DNA of 64,000 nucleotides, taken from positions 3,100,001 through 3,164,000 of the forward strand of contig JAVLRN010000004.1 of assembly GCA_032821775.1 (NCBI GenBank), read 5' to 3'. This stretch comes from Sanguinoderma infundibulare (taxonomy: Eukaryota > Basidiomycota > Agaricomycetes > Polyporales > Polyporaceae). Below the pieces are notes generated by a model. It did no database searches, was not told where the DNA came from, and worked only from the letters and a program-made list of their open reading frames with translations. Made by a program: the position numbers and the translations under genes. Positions 12,222 to 23,839 of the stretch are shown here, piece by piece (the first letter of the stretch is position 1; each line of letters starts with the position of its first letter).

Positions 12222-13695
12222 CCTGTTCATGGTGGTTCCGAAGGTGGCCGCGGGTCGGGCTGAATGACACGGACCAACATCCGCGCAGCTGATTAGCTGA
12301 CACGGTGATCGTCAGGAAGCATCGTCTGTAAACTGCGGGAAGGCATCAGTGATGTCCACACAGTTCCACTCACATTGCTGTCGTCCAACACAACTTGAAA
12401 GACTTCGGCCTGCATCGGTTAATTGAAACAAAGTGGAGCCTTAGCTCAGGCGTCAAACTGACTTTAGCAACACAAACACACAGGGACCGGATGCACAGCG
12501 AACACGACCGGTTTTCAGATGACTGGAAAGGCTACGACTGCGCTTCGGTCTTGCCGCTACACTGCTCTAGTAGCCACTGCTTCTTTGATGTGAGTTTGTT
12601 CAAGTTCTCGGGCTTAGTCCAAATCTAGCTCACCTCACATCCTTTAACGCGTAAACACGTTACCCAGTTAATTGAAGGGCCATCAATCAACTAGTCCCCA
12701 GCTGCGGGGGGTTTCACGGTCGTCGTCGAGTCGTCGATGTCGTGCGCAGACTTGGTCGCCGGCTTTCGCGCGGCTCACGCGGGAGTTTGCCGAGGTTCAC
12801 AGCCTCAGGCGCTTCAATGCGCCACCCTCCCGTCTCAGCGTCACCATCTCTCGCACCGCCCGAAGTAACGATGCAGTACTCAAGTCCTCACCAGGCCTCA
12901 CACACCGACGACCACCGCATCCCACACATGGATTGAAAGATCAAGTTGTCGACTCCCTGGACATCTGTCTTTCCGCAGTCGGATATTCCGATGTACGCGG
13001 CTCCCCACAGTGATTTCGTCGGCACTGGGAAACCTCCCTTTCTCACCAATCGCGATGGTCGTGCGAGGTTCTTGAGCCGCAGCATGTCGTTGAATACAAG
13101 ACGTCCATATAATCGTACCGCCGCTGTGACCGAGAGGGCGGAGAACACCCTCGGCCGATGCAAGCGAACTCTAGCGCTAGTCCGACGAAGACGATGTGTC
13201 AGTTAGAGTGGCCAATCCTAATTTCTCCTACGACGTGCGCTGCGGTGAGTCCATCTCTTTATCGATCGTGTAAGCATCAAGCTTATTAAGTCCATTTGAA
13301 GACGAGGTGATCGGCTCGGGAGACGAACGAAGGTACGTCCAATCCACCCGTCGAGTGCAGCGTTAGAAGATTGCCCACGGTCCTAATATGGTCTGTTCTC
13401 CCTTACAGTCACTTGTGAACTACGTCTGCAATGCGGCTCGAGAGATTAGAGAAATATATGCTGTGTATCACTGAAACGTCTACCATGTCCTATTCACAGG
13501 ATGTTGACACCGTCTGGTCAAATCGGACCGAGGTCTGATAGGGCTATAGAGGCTGACATTGGGCTACGGACAAGGATTCAGGCAGCACGTGTTGAAGAGC
13601 ACAGACTTGGGCCACTCCCGTTCGGCCGCCAAAGGCTCGCTAGTCGGCAACTCGGGCCCGGAATGCCGCGAGCCATCGCCCTCAAACCGTAGGCG
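12222..13695. other. Upstream part of copy A and junction to copy B
   Basis: No gene is recognised. Parts near 12240-12400 and 12960-13100 have counterparts in copy B (16660-16800 and 17320-17460), consistent with a shared promoter and upstream region. Short frames here carry no family signature. Confidence 0.5.
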
Positions 13696-14512
13696 TATGC
13701 AAACCTCGCTCAAGCCTCTCCCTCTCTTTCTTCAGAGCCTCCACAAGCCTCACACCTTCGACTTTAGTTTCTCTCTTGTCCGGTGTGCAACGTTCGACGG
13801 CACCTCACCTCCCATATTCGACCTTCGATGGACCGATCCAAACTGCGGTGTGTCCTCGTCGTCTCTCTTCACGATGTGGTTGACGATCGCCCATCAGCTT
13901 CCCAGCTTCCCAGCCATGAGTATAACTCACCTCTTCCTTTGCAATGAGATCGTAGAAGCCATGTGGACACACATGCGATCGGCAAGTGCGCATTTGTTTG
14001 CCGCAAAGTAGCTCACACGATCACTCACTTCTCTTGTGGCTGCAGCCTCCGACGCCAACGGTCAGTGCTTAAACCGTGTTGCATTCCATTATATGCAGCG
14101 AGTTCTCATAACTGTTCTTTCCGCTAATAGCTAGATTTTTTTAGCCGCAATGTTTCTCCCCAACGACGGTCTGCGGCTGACAAGTGCGGTGGTTGGAATC
14201 TCGTCCTCGGCGCATACTCGTTTCCTCTCGCGCATGCTGCTCATCACGTTCTTTCTCCAGTCTTCTCACTTCCCAGGTCAGCGGTGGTACTTCTCTGCTA
14301 ACGCATTCGCGGCGCGTACTTCTATCACAACCTTCCTTGCTGATACCTTTTCCGTCAGCTGTCCTTTCGCGTCAAGCCTATCTCAACCATTCCCAACAAA
14401 TCAATGCCGGTATGGTTTCGCCATCTTATCCTGAGCTGATCTCGTATATCCGTAGCCTGCTCGGCCTTTCGCCCTCGGTGTCGAGTGAAGCGTGCTGTTC
14501 GAATGGAGGTTA

Positions 14513-14540
14513 TTCATTCATTCATTCATTCATTCATTCA
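14513..14540. repeat. (TTCA)7 microsatellite
   Basis: Seven perfect copies of the tetranucleotide TTCA lie in non-coding DNA of copy B. Nothing similar is present at the matching place in copy A. Confidence 0.95.
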
Positions 14541-15192
14541 GAATCCCGTTTATTGCCCATGGAGGCCGAGCCTTATGGTAGGCAGTACGTACGAAGATAG
14601 CTACTGTATGTAGGGTAGACGTCGACAATACAAAGGTTGGGCCCGAGGGCCCGTGCAGTCCAGAGGAGTGGTGAAGGGGAGTAGGTACGTGTGGGTGAGG
14701 GGAGAGGCGACAGGGTACTGGTGATGTGGAAGGGTGCAGAGGGTGGGCTGTACTTACCAATGCGTTGCGGGCGGCGTTCATCCCCCGGCCATCAAAGGCA
14801 AGGCAACGGGTTATAAAACCTGCCGTGCTTTGAGCGCGTACGCCCGGGTCAGAGCCTCTTGCCATGGTGAATGGAGGTTAGTGCTCGGGAAAGGCAGCGA
14901 CTTGTATGCGTTGATTTCTGCCATACCTTTGCCCCACTGCTGGATGCGTTTTCGGCTTCAACGTCTTCTATCATGGATCCATATTACGTATGGTGAGTAC
15001 TCGTTCGAAGCCCTGACTCGAGTAGAGCTGAGCCACTGGTCTCGGCTTTTCCTAGGTTGGCCGCATATGTTCTTTGGATCAAGATAGCTCCTCCATGCGC
15101 ATGGCGAGTCCATGTCTGGCCAATCTCAGTGTTGGTGTCCTCTTTGTACCAGACGTCCGGATGCTGTGGAGGTAGGCTCTCCTGACCATTAC

Positions 15193-15340
15193 GTGCGCTG
15201 ATGCCTTTCTCCCCACAGGTCTCGAGGTACGGTCGACTCCTCGCTTGCGAGGGGAGTTGTTCCTAGCGCAGGCCTCTTCGTGGCCATCGGGACTAGTACT
15301 CGTCGTCCTCGAGACGACGGGGAAGCTCACGTGCGCCGAA
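15193..15340. repeat. Conserved block within duplication (copy B)
   Basis: This is the partner of 10534-10673, 148 bp, from GTGCGCTGATGCCTTTCTCC to CACGTGCGCCGAA. A much weaker echo (GTCTCGAGGTA followed by CGACTC) occurs near 18533. Confidence 0.7.
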
Positions 15341-15873
15341 ATATTTCCGACCTGTGATTCCTTGTGTGTGCTCTGGTCGTGCGCCGGCACAGCCGCCGAG
15401 TTGATTAACGTGGCTTGGTGACATTCACGGGAATCGCAACGCTTATGAGGAAAGTGCTATATTTGTAATCTTGAGTACTTGAAATGAACATGGTGTTGGC
15501 TTCGAGTTGATATTTGAACGTTCAGACCGCTGTCTTCGATGCGAGATGTGTTCGCAATGTGGCCTCAATCAGACAGCTATGCAAGGAACGTCACGGTATA
15601 TTGGTAACTGGCAGCTGGGACAGCGACAACGAAACAGAAGACGTAATCACACAGGAAACATCGACACAGGACATCCCGGTCCACGATCTACCTCGTCCGA
15701 AGGGAGCTGCGGGGAAGGTGTGTAGCGAACAACACTATTTACCGCGGGCCGGTTTTTTTCTACAATTTTCGGAGCCAAATCAAGCAAGAAACCATCGGAC
15801 TTGTCGGTTCAGATGCGCCGCCGCGGTGCCCGTTTCGAAAGGACGCCATCAAAGACTCGGCGTCGCTCAAGGT

Positions 15874-16529
15874 CTAGACGGATGCGGTGGGGACACCTGA
15901 AGGGACACCGGTCGGGGCACCCGAGGGGAAACCGGAGGGCACGCCAGAGGGAAGCCCAGTCGGGGCACCGGAGGGAGCGCCCGAAGGGAAGCCCGACGGT
16001 GCACCAGAGGGTGCACCAGGGAAACCTGACGGTGCACCCGAGGGGAGCCCGGTCGGGACACCAGAGGGGAGTCCGGTCAGGACACCAGAGGGGACACCCG
16101 AGGGGAACCCACTCGGGGCACCCGACGGGAGACCGGAGGGCACACCCGAACCCTGGGGAGCGCGGGCAACGAGGCTGCTAGCGGGAGGTACACCGGATGG
16201 GACGCCAGTCGGCGCGCCAGAAGGGGCACCCGAAGGGAACCCGGTGGGGGCACCAGAGGGCGCACCCGAAGGTGCACCAGAGGGGAACCCGGTGGGCACA
16301 CCGGAGGCCAAACCAGACGGCACGCCCGAGGGGAAACCGGTGGGTACACCGGAAGGAAGGCCAGTGGGGACTCCGGACGGTGCTGCGATGGAAGTGGATG
16401 GGTCCACCGGAACGGCAGTACCTGTACACCAGGTGATGTCAGTAGGTGGCCCTCGAACAGTAGAATGTGTATGTACTCACCCCTGCTAACAAGGAGTGCG
16501 GCGAGCACGAAGTTGATGAGGTGCATCAT
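15874..16529 (-). CDS. Secreted protein built of PSG-type tetrapeptide repeats (copy B)
   Basis: Two exons (16481-16529 and 15874-16421, 59-bp intron) give 198 residues. The signal peptide MMHLINFVLAALLVSRGTAVP is nearly identical to copy A. Almost the entire mature chain is a tetrapeptide array of the form P-S/T-G-x, with x mostly V, A, F or L (for example GVPTGLPSGVPTGFPSG), interrupted once by PPASSLVARAPQGSG. There are no cysteines and no C-terminal hydrophobic segment. Regular Pro/Gly spacing suggests an extended, elastic or matrix-like secreted protein. It is not collagen, since Gly recurs every fourth residue, not every third. Function is unknown. The array is far more regular than in copy A, so repeats were amplified or homogenised after duplication, or decayed in A. 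Confidence 0.8.
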
Positions 16530-16645
16530 CTTTGTGTAGTGTTGTTCAGAACTTGAGCTAGAACGGAGTACTACCGGTCGTCGGAGACGTGCAGGGAGCA
16601 GTAGGAAGCCGTGGGGAATGGCGAATGAGAGCGAGGGCTGAGGGG

Positions 16646-16652
16646 TTTTATA
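16646..16652 (-). promoter_or_regulatory. TATA box of secreted-protein gene B
   Basis: TATAAAA on the minus strand lies about 118 bases before the ATG, in the same GGTATAAAACC context and spacing as copy A. Confidence 0.6.
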
Positions 16653-17460
16653 CCTGTCGATAGCGCTTCCTAACGTGCCCAGAAGTCGGGTTGGACAACG
16701 TGTCAGCACACGCCAGTACCTGCGCAGCAGGTCAGGATGCGCATGTAAGTAAACTTCGGAAGGCGTCAGCGATGTCCGCCGATATTTTTCAAGTACACGC
16801 ACGTTGTTTTCGTGGACCCTAAACGCAATGCACACAGACGTTCGATGCACGAGAACGGCTCCGACTGTCGCACTTCGGTCTATCCGCGAAGTCACTGGAG
16901 GCCATGACTGGCTGGAGTTAGTCGGCCACCGCCAGCGAATATCAACTGCCTGCTATTCGGAGTGACTTAGCTCTAGTATTCGTTGACGAGCAAACTCCAT
17001 GTCCTGCGGTTGGAACGTCCCTGGTCGTCGCGATGGTCCATGTCGACGCAGTATGTACTTCAAAAGTACGGGTCGATGAAGACACGGTTCAAGTTCGAGC
17101 TCCTCGGAGTTTGCCGACATTCTTCAAGCGCTTGCGTCTCGTTCAAGTTGCCACCCGCTTGCCACCTTCCGGCGGAGAACGATTTGAGCTCTTCTGAGAC
17201 AATAGCAGTACGTACTTCCATCCGAGTATCTGCCTCAGTCAATTTCATCGCATAACTGCCAACGTAGCAGCACTGTCAACTATCCCACACATCCGCCATC
17301 GCCCCCGGATGCGCAACGTCTCAGGCGTCTTTCCGCAGTCGAATATTCCGATGTAACTGCTCTCTCATTATTCACTTGAATCACTCTGGATTGCGAAACC
17401 TCCATCGTTCACAGATCGAGTCCGAGCTTTCTTGCTTGTACCTTTCAGTGGATGACTAGA

Positions 17461-19411
17461 TGACGATATGCTCGTAGTGCCGCTGCGCACAATGAATTGC
17501 GGATGATCCGAGGTTCGACGTCCTACCGCTGATCCTTCCGGAACCGCGTATACATCCTTTTGTTGCAGCGGATGAATCTACTGATCACCATCTCGTAGCG
17601 CTGATGCTGGTAACGGTCGCGAAGCTCGACCCGTCCGACTCGGTATTTCGTTACATTCAAGTGAAACGAGGGGTTAAGGAACAGGAACATTATGGCATCG
17701 CGTGCTGCGGATGCAGTTGTTCGAGCTGAACAGTGATTTCCAGTGTCGAGGCGGCCCACCCAAAGCCCACCATCGACCTCGGCATCCGACTTGGTCGAAT
17801 GTCTCCAGGTCCTATGTAAGTCTCGACATCCGGTGATAACCGCCGACCGCTGCGAACTATACCGCCAAAGACGATCGCTCGACCGCAACCGCGGGTTCAT
17901 CGATGCTTGTTGGTAAGTCCTTCAGTGCCCCCAACGTACCATACCTCACGCAAATGCGTTTTACCCAATAGATCGATCTCACAAGCTCGTTAGCTGCAGG
18001 AGGGCATGATGAGCCTTATGGACAACGTTCGCTCATCCATCGCGTGCTCATCATCCGCCGGTGTTTTCACGGTAGTCCTTGCGTCATATTCCCTCATATG
18101 CGCCATGATGATGGCTACTGAACCCTGCGCAGCTGCTGAGAAGACACCTCGCCGCCGCTCATGGCATGCGGTCCCGGACCCTCGGATTGTCTAGAATCGC
18201 AGGTCGACCTACCCTGGCGGCGAGCGGTGGAGAAGATTCAGGTACTGGGATGCTAGAACTTCGCTAAGGGGCTGCGGACCCCTTCCTTCTTCTTCCACGA
18301 CCACAACAGTTTGCGAATTATTGCCGATGTCGTTTCGTAGGCCATGTTCCCAGTATGTAAGTGCTGGCTCCAGCCCTACATATCTTGTCATCACACGGAC
18401 TCAAAGCACACGCACACCTAAAATGGTGTTGGAACCAACCATACACTCCTCGCTACACACCGCATCTAGCTTTGATCTAGCTTTCAACTGGTCCGGTATG
18501 GAGGCCGTCGTTATGTCATCCCGCAGGTCGCCAGTCTCGAGGTAGAACCGACTCTTCGTTGACGTTTGGCGGAGGACTCCATCGCACTGACGAATAAGCT
18601 TTGTGCCTTATCGAGACCTCGAGCTCGGCCCCAGCACGTTCGTTTGAACTTCGTGATCCCAGCCGATTACCATCCACTGTTTGATTTTGGGAAAGTCTGC
18701 GAGGGTTGAAACATCTAGTCAATGTCTTCTGATTTTTCAGATCAATACATGAGGTCCATGCAGTATACTTAGTCTCGAGGGCAGAGCGCATTATGTGGAT
18801 GTAAGGAACGCAGTCCAAACCCAAGGGACCAGTGTAAAGTCCCCGGAATAGCTGAAACGACGTCCTCAACATGCAACTGCTCTTCCCCGCCTTGATAACT
18901 CTGTTCGCCCACAGATGAGAGCGCAGAGCAGTGTGCGGGGTAGGACAAGGCCGTAGCATCTAGCGACGAACCCTTGTTTATGTCAATGGCTACCTGAACC
19001 GCGATTAGTGGGAGGGGGATGCTTGATGAGATCAGCTAGTACAGCGATGGATTCATATCATCATTTACGTGGCGGACAAGTGGCATAACGGGTATCTGAA
19101 CTTGGAGCTTGATTGCATATATCATTGGCGACAGTTGGTAATTGTGTCTACCTAAGCACGAAAATGAAGCGTGTCAGGCACATAGTAAAACCAAGAGACA
19201 AGCAAACAATCTCATGGCTGAATTGATGCCTTCGCTCGGAGAACCTTGCTCTTCCCCGCATTAGTAACTCCATTCGTCCATGTGGAAGGACGGGGAGCAG
19301 TTGTCGGGGGTGGATGGAAGGATGCCATGCAGCGTCGACACCGATGTATGAAGATGGGAGATATCTAGAGTGATATAAGGGGGATGCCTATCGATACATT
19401 AGTCTAAGGTG
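17461..19411. other. Gene-poor stretch with short dispersed repeats
   Basis: I see no supported gene. Two related segments containing CTCTTCCCCGC, TAACTC and GTTCG(C/T)CCA lie about 365 bp apart (near 18,884 and 19,248). Short frames on both strands lack family signatures. It looks like further decayed copies of the accessory block. Confidence 0.45.
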
Positions 19412-20433
19412 CTACCAACCCTAAAAGAGAAGTTAGTCGGTGCGCGGATATCGACAAGAGAGGGAGTTGGCGTACCAGTCCAGCGAAGAGACGAATATCG
19501 GCGTGGGTCTCGTACTGTTCACTCTGAGCGCTGTTCACCTTCACGACCTCGAACCGGTTTTCCTCCGCGTTCCAATGAAATATGCGCTTTACGCCCGCCC
19601 ACCTGCACCACTCCAGACATCGCCAGCACGGCCGCGCGCTGCCCATACCGTTCTTCGTGAAGCGGGCGACATAGATGTCCGCTCCATTCGCCCGGGGATC
19701 GCGCCGGCGCGCATCCCAACCTCTGTCACCGTCCTTGAGACGCGTCGCGGCCATACCGTTCGATGGCGCGCCGCATTCCACCGCAGAGGCGACAGGTCGC
19801 GCGCGGCGGTGGGACGAAGAAGGGCGGCTCTCACTACCACTGGCCTCTCCGTTGCTACTGGAGCTGCTACTCGGCGGTGGTGGCGGCGACGGTGGAGACT
19901 GCGTCTGACTCGAGTTACGCCGCCTGCGCCCGCTCTTGCCCCTAGGCTTAGAGGTAGCAAGCGCAGTCGTCGGAGTCATACTCGGACTGAGACTCGAACG
20001 CGGAGGCGAGGGTGGGCCCAGAGAAGGACTTCTCGGGGCCCGCAAGCCCTTTTGGCCCTTTTGTTGTATGTTGTTCTGGTGGTGTAGCCTGTGAAACCCG
20101 ACGCTCCATGCCTTGAACCTGCGTCTTGAACGACGGGGACATGCCCGTCAAGCTGAAGATCGCGTGCATCTCCGCGTGCATGGACACGGGCTGCGTGACG
20201 TCCCGAGAATGAGGCGTCTGGGGCGGCTTATCAGAAGGGGGAGAAACGCGTGTCCTCACCTTGCGATGCCCGTGCGTCCTGACCTCCGCGCCGTCATAGT
20301 GCGGCCTGTGATGATTATAGCCCGACGATATGACCTTGCCGCCCTTGACCATGACTGCGCCGAGAGTAAAACACATCGGGCTCTTCGACGCGGCCTCGGC
20401 ACACTGCGACAGGTAAAACTGGGTCTTGTTCAT
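19412..20433 (-). CDS. CMP/dCMP-type deaminase domain protein
   Basis: Conserved pieces appear in order on the minus strand: FYLSQCAEAASKSPMCF, LGAVMVKGGKVISSGYNHHR, then VSMHAEMHAIFSLTGMSP with the HAE zinc/catalytic motif, a low-complexity Ser/Arg linker, then NGADIYVARF, ARPCWRCLEWCRWAGVKRI with the PCxxC zinc cysteines, and THADIRLFAGL-GW-stop. This is the cytidine/deoxycytidylate deaminase fold; the substrate (free nucleotide, riboflavin precursor or RNA) is not clear. A clean 69-bp intron lies at 20191-20259 and a final intron precedes the three-codon last exon at 19412-19420. The two frames around 19,950-20,000 need one more join; a 46-base GT-AG intron fits in phase but its donor (GTCCGA) is poor. 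The start is the ATG at 20433. The next gene is divergent, 341 bp away. Confidence 0.75.
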
Positions 20434-20774
20434 GGCGGCTCGAATGCGGGAGGAATACGCTGATGCGCACGCGATAAGCACAAGGGCCGCGGCGGATACA
20501 CACAGGAACGCGCATATACTCACATACGAATGCTTGATGGAGGATATGTTGGCTGGATAAGCAGCGGGAGAGAGGAGGAGAGAGCAAGTGCAGGAGACTG
20601 AGGACAACCTGGACTAGGATGAGTCCAAGGCTAAGACGCTGTAAAATACGAAGTCAACAGGCGCCCTGCCCTGAAGTGCATCACGGGACCTCATAAAATT
20701 CGCGTTCTCTGCGCGCTTGTCGACCAGGCGTCGTCCATCGATCTCTCCCTCTCCCAAATTTTCCCTCCTCCACC
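20434..20774. promoter_or_regulatory. Shared divergent promoter region (deaminase / EF1-beta)
   Basis: The deaminase (minus) and elongation factor (plus) are transcribed away from each other across 341 bp. The side facing the elongation factor ends in a CT-rich leader (TCTCCCTCTCCC then CCCTCCTCCACC before ATG), typical of highly expressed fungal genes. No specific factor site was assigned. Confidence 0.55.
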
Positions 20775-21792
20775 ATGTCTGTCGATCTCGGAAAGCTCGA
20801 AGCCCACCTCACAACCCGCTCCTACGTCGAGGGGTGAGTCCTTTTTTCTTTTCTTTGACGTTGAGAGGCGCTTCGGTACGATGAACACAACGCTATGGTC
20901 CGTGTTTCCAAGAAGCGACTAGACACCGCTGCTCCAATATGCCGACAACCATTTACCTAGCTTTCTGATCTTACATGCCCTACTTCTTGCCTGAAATCAT
21001 GAAGGCGACGAGTACTAATATTGCTTCATCTGATAGTTACACCCCGTCGCAGGCAGATGTTGCCGTCTTCAAGGCCATCTCCGCCGCTCCGAGCGCATCC
21101 GCGAATCCCCACGTCGCGCGCTGGTACAAGCACATCAAGTCCTACGAGGCTGAGTTCGGCTCCCTCTCTGGCTCCAGTTCCGCCGGCGAGGCCTTCCTTG
21201 GCGGTGCGGCTGCTACCGTCAAGGCTGAGGAAGACGACGACGAAGTCGACCTCTTTGGTTCCGACGATGAGGAGGACGCTGAGGCCGAGCGCATCAAGGC
21301 TGAGCGTGTCGCCGCTTACAATGCGAAGAAGGCCGCCAAGCCCAAGACTGTCGCCAAGGTTCGTTTGCCTCCCTTGTGCTTGTGTCCCAGACCCCACCTC
21401 CCTCTACGTCGCACTTTCTCATGTATGTACGGTACCCTGGAATACGATGTTGACTTTACACACATAGTCCGTTGTCACCTTCGAGGTGAAGCCTTGGGAC
21501 GACGAGACCGACATGGCCAAGCTCGAGGAGTCCGTGCGTTCGATCGAGATGGAGGGTCTCGTCTGGGGTGCCTCCAAGCTTGTCCCCATCGGTTATGGTA
21601 TCAAGAAGCTTCAGATCACCATCGTCGTCGAGGACGAGCTTGTCTCTCTCGACGATCTCCAGGAGAAGGTCGCCGAGTTCGAGGACTACGTCCAGAGCTC
21701 CGACATTGCTGCCATGCAGAGTGAGTATTATCGCGTTCAAAATCTTTCATCTGTGAATCGATGGATTGACGATCGCCCCTGTAGAGCTTTGA
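20775..21792 (+). CDS. EFB1: Translation elongation factor 1-beta (eEF1B alpha)
   Basis: Four exons (20775-20833, 21037-21358, 21468-21720, 21785-21792) encode 213 residues, the usual length. The product is the guanine-nucleotide exchange subunit that reloads eEF1A with GTP in translation. The N-terminal GST-like part ([24 protein letters not shown]) is followed by the acidic linker ([17 protein letters not shown]) and the catalytic C-terminal domain ([43 protein letters not shown]). The last exon supplies only the final KL and the stop codon. The first intron (203 bp) is longer than average and follows exon 1 closely, as is common in fungal ribosomal and elongation factor genes. Confidence 0.97.
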
Positions 21793-22759
21793 TTGTATTG
21801 CCTTGTATATCACCAGCATATCCCCAGGGTTTTCGCAAGTTGTATCGCTGCGTTGTACAGATGCTAGGAAGCAGTAAACCAAGTGTTGTAACGATCTACT
21901 AGAATTCATTGTAGAGTTTACGTCTATCCCCGGCTTTGCGGCGCGAACGTTCAACCCAACACACGTCAACATGTTTGCGACAACCACTAAAGAACGACCA
22001 GCACGTTCGTCCGTCAGTGGAGTCCGTAACGTTCCTCGTCACAAACGCTCGCATGGGCCGCAACTCACTGGTGGTAACTGTGCTACAAATTCAGAACCTT
22101 GTGGTCTTCGTAACGCATTTCATTCCTACCAGAACCATCGCCCCAAGTCTCGCGCCAGACATGAGACTTTTGCCTATCCTCAGTGGCAATTTGATGCATG
22201 CGACCTATTCAGTATCTATTATTATCGTGGGCTCTTCCACTCGATTCCTTCAAGCGTCTTTGCTCGTTCATGCTGTACATGACTGCGAGTCGATTCCGAG
22301 GAGCGCATCAAAACTTTCAGTGACCTCGTGCGTAGTATTACCGCTCGGTGAACTTTGTCGCTACCATCCTCCGCCTCCTTCAAGGCTACAGTATTTCAGT
22401 TGTTGTTGTGTAGGTCATGTATTCCCCCGAAAGAAGGGTTGAGCGCACGGTGACGTCTGCGACACCATAAACTCTCCCTCGCGCTTCACACAACTATCAC
22501 GCCCCCCGGTCTTTGTCAGACCATGCACATCTGACTGCCCTGTGAGAGCACATGAAGGCTCGTAATTTCAACTAGTGCTTTGCTGGGGATCATACCTCCA
22601 ACCTTGAAACTCGGGCGATACCGTGGCCGCCGTTTCGTGGGGCTCGAAGACGCCAATCAATCGATTATATAGGAGTGTCAGTGCGAACGGTGAGTAGGGA
22701 GTCAAACCCTCTCCTCGCCTCATTCGACTTGAACTTGACCTCCACATTAGCTTTCTACC
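21793..22759. other. Intergenic, no gene seen
   Basis: This 967-bp stretch contains the 3-prime region of EF1-beta and the upstream region of the next gene. No frame here resembles a known family. Confidence 0.5.
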
Positions 22760-23839
22760 ATGTCCTCTGATTGGGAAAAGTATGGGTTTGCCCCCGTAGC
22801 TCGGGATCCCGACGTTCTCTTCAAGGACCACCCAACCGCGTCTGGACCAAACCCAAAGCAAGACCTGTTCACCGTAGAAGACTTTCTCCTGCCCGACACC
22901 CCTCTCATCCGGGAGGTGCTCGCATTCGCTCAGGCACGTAACCACGTTCTTCCGCCCGCCCCTCGTGCGCCACGCCCGAAACCGCATGCACTCATGCTAA
23001 CGGTGTGTACGTCTGGCGCAGAAAGAGCTCGACGAGCAGACCTTTAACCACAGCAACCGCGTCTTCGTCTACGGGTCCGCGCTCGTCCAGACGCACTTCC
23101 CCGAGTGGCGGTTCAGCCTGGGCGAGAACGCGACGGCGGTGGAGACGTACGCGCTCGCGTGCCTGCTCCACGACATCGGGACGGCGGAGCGGTTCCTCGC
23201 GACGACGCACATGTCGTTCGAGTTCAAGGGCGCGATTGTCGCGCGCGACCTCATCCTTGGGCTAGGTGGGCCCGAGCCCGAGGCGGACAGTGTGTGCGAC
23301 GCGATCATCAGGCATCAGGACATCTTCGTGAAGGGGTAAGTACTAGAAGCACTTAAGGGATGGTGTGGGCTTGTTAATGGGCGAGGGTGACTGACGCGAG
23401 CGGGGACGTGCCTGTGCAGAGGAAACATCACCATGATCGGACAGATCCTCCAACTCTCAACGATCCTGGGTGCGTTTGCGTGTTCCTGTATCCAACGTTT
23501 CGAAGCTAATCATAGCTACGGTGCCGCAGACAACGTCGGAATGTAAGTCAGGTACCTACTTACGCTCAAACCACTGGCGGTCCCGCTGACCCCGCGCGCG
23601 ACCCCTCGACACGTATCAGCCGCGCGAACCTCATCCACCCACGGCTGATCGAGACGACGACGGCGAAGTTCCCGCGCAAGGGCTGGTCGGAGCACTTTGC
23701 TCGCGTGATCGAGAAGGAGCTCGCGCTGAAGCCGTGGTGCCACACCAGCACGTTTGAGGTGCCGGGCTGGAAGGAGGGGGTGCGGAGCAACTTTGCGACC
23801 GACGTGAGGGGAAACGACGCGATGCATCCGTTTGATTGA
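22760..23839 (+). CDS. Cyanamide hydratase (HD-domain metal enzyme)
   Basis: Five exons (22760-22933, 23022-23335, 23420-23469, 23530-23542, 23620-23839) give 256 residues. The family, which includes fungal Cah and yeast Ddi2/3, hydrates cyanamide to urea with a zinc ion. Metal ligands are visible: NHSNRV, CLLHDIG (the HD pair) and RHQDIF. The C-terminal block IHPRLIETTTAKFPRKGW and WCHTSTFEVPGW also fits. Two oddities: the first intron is best read with a GC donor (CAG then GCACGT) because no GT donor keeps the frame, and exon 4 is only 13 bases. The phases then all agree. It stands alone, transcribed rightward. Confidence 0.88.

Larger units (their letters stand above)
7592..13130. repeat. 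Segmental duplication, copy A
   Basis: This segment is a diverged paralogue of 13695-17460, in the same orientation and adjacent. Matching landmarks: the CT-rich leader at 7601 and 13704; TTGACGATCGC near 7777 and 13879; a conserved block at 10534 and 15193; the two-exon minus-strand secreted-protein gene at 12095 and 16529; and CTTTCCGCAGTCGGATATTCC near 12969 and 17331. The offset drops from about 6.1 kb at the left to 4.4 kb at the right, so copy A holds about 1.7 kb more, mainly tandem units between 8.2 and 10.1 kb. Apart from the secreted-protein gene I find no convincing coding sequence in either copy. Confidence 0.75.
13695..17460. repeat. Segmental duplication, copy B
   Basis: This is the partner of copy A, same orientation, immediately to the right. 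It carries the shorter secreted-protein gene (15874-16529), the conserved block at 15193-15340 and fewer tandem units. Its right end is recognisable up to about 17,460, where GAAACCTCC and neighbouring bases still align with the region near 13,030. Confidence 0.75.

Noticed and set aside
15874..16529. Collagen-like protein
   Set aside because: Gly recurs every fourth residue in P-S/T-G-x, not every third as in Gly-X-Y.
17523..17900. 125-residue minus-strand frame
   Set aside because: No homology cue, no promoter or splice support, lies in decayed repeat DNA.
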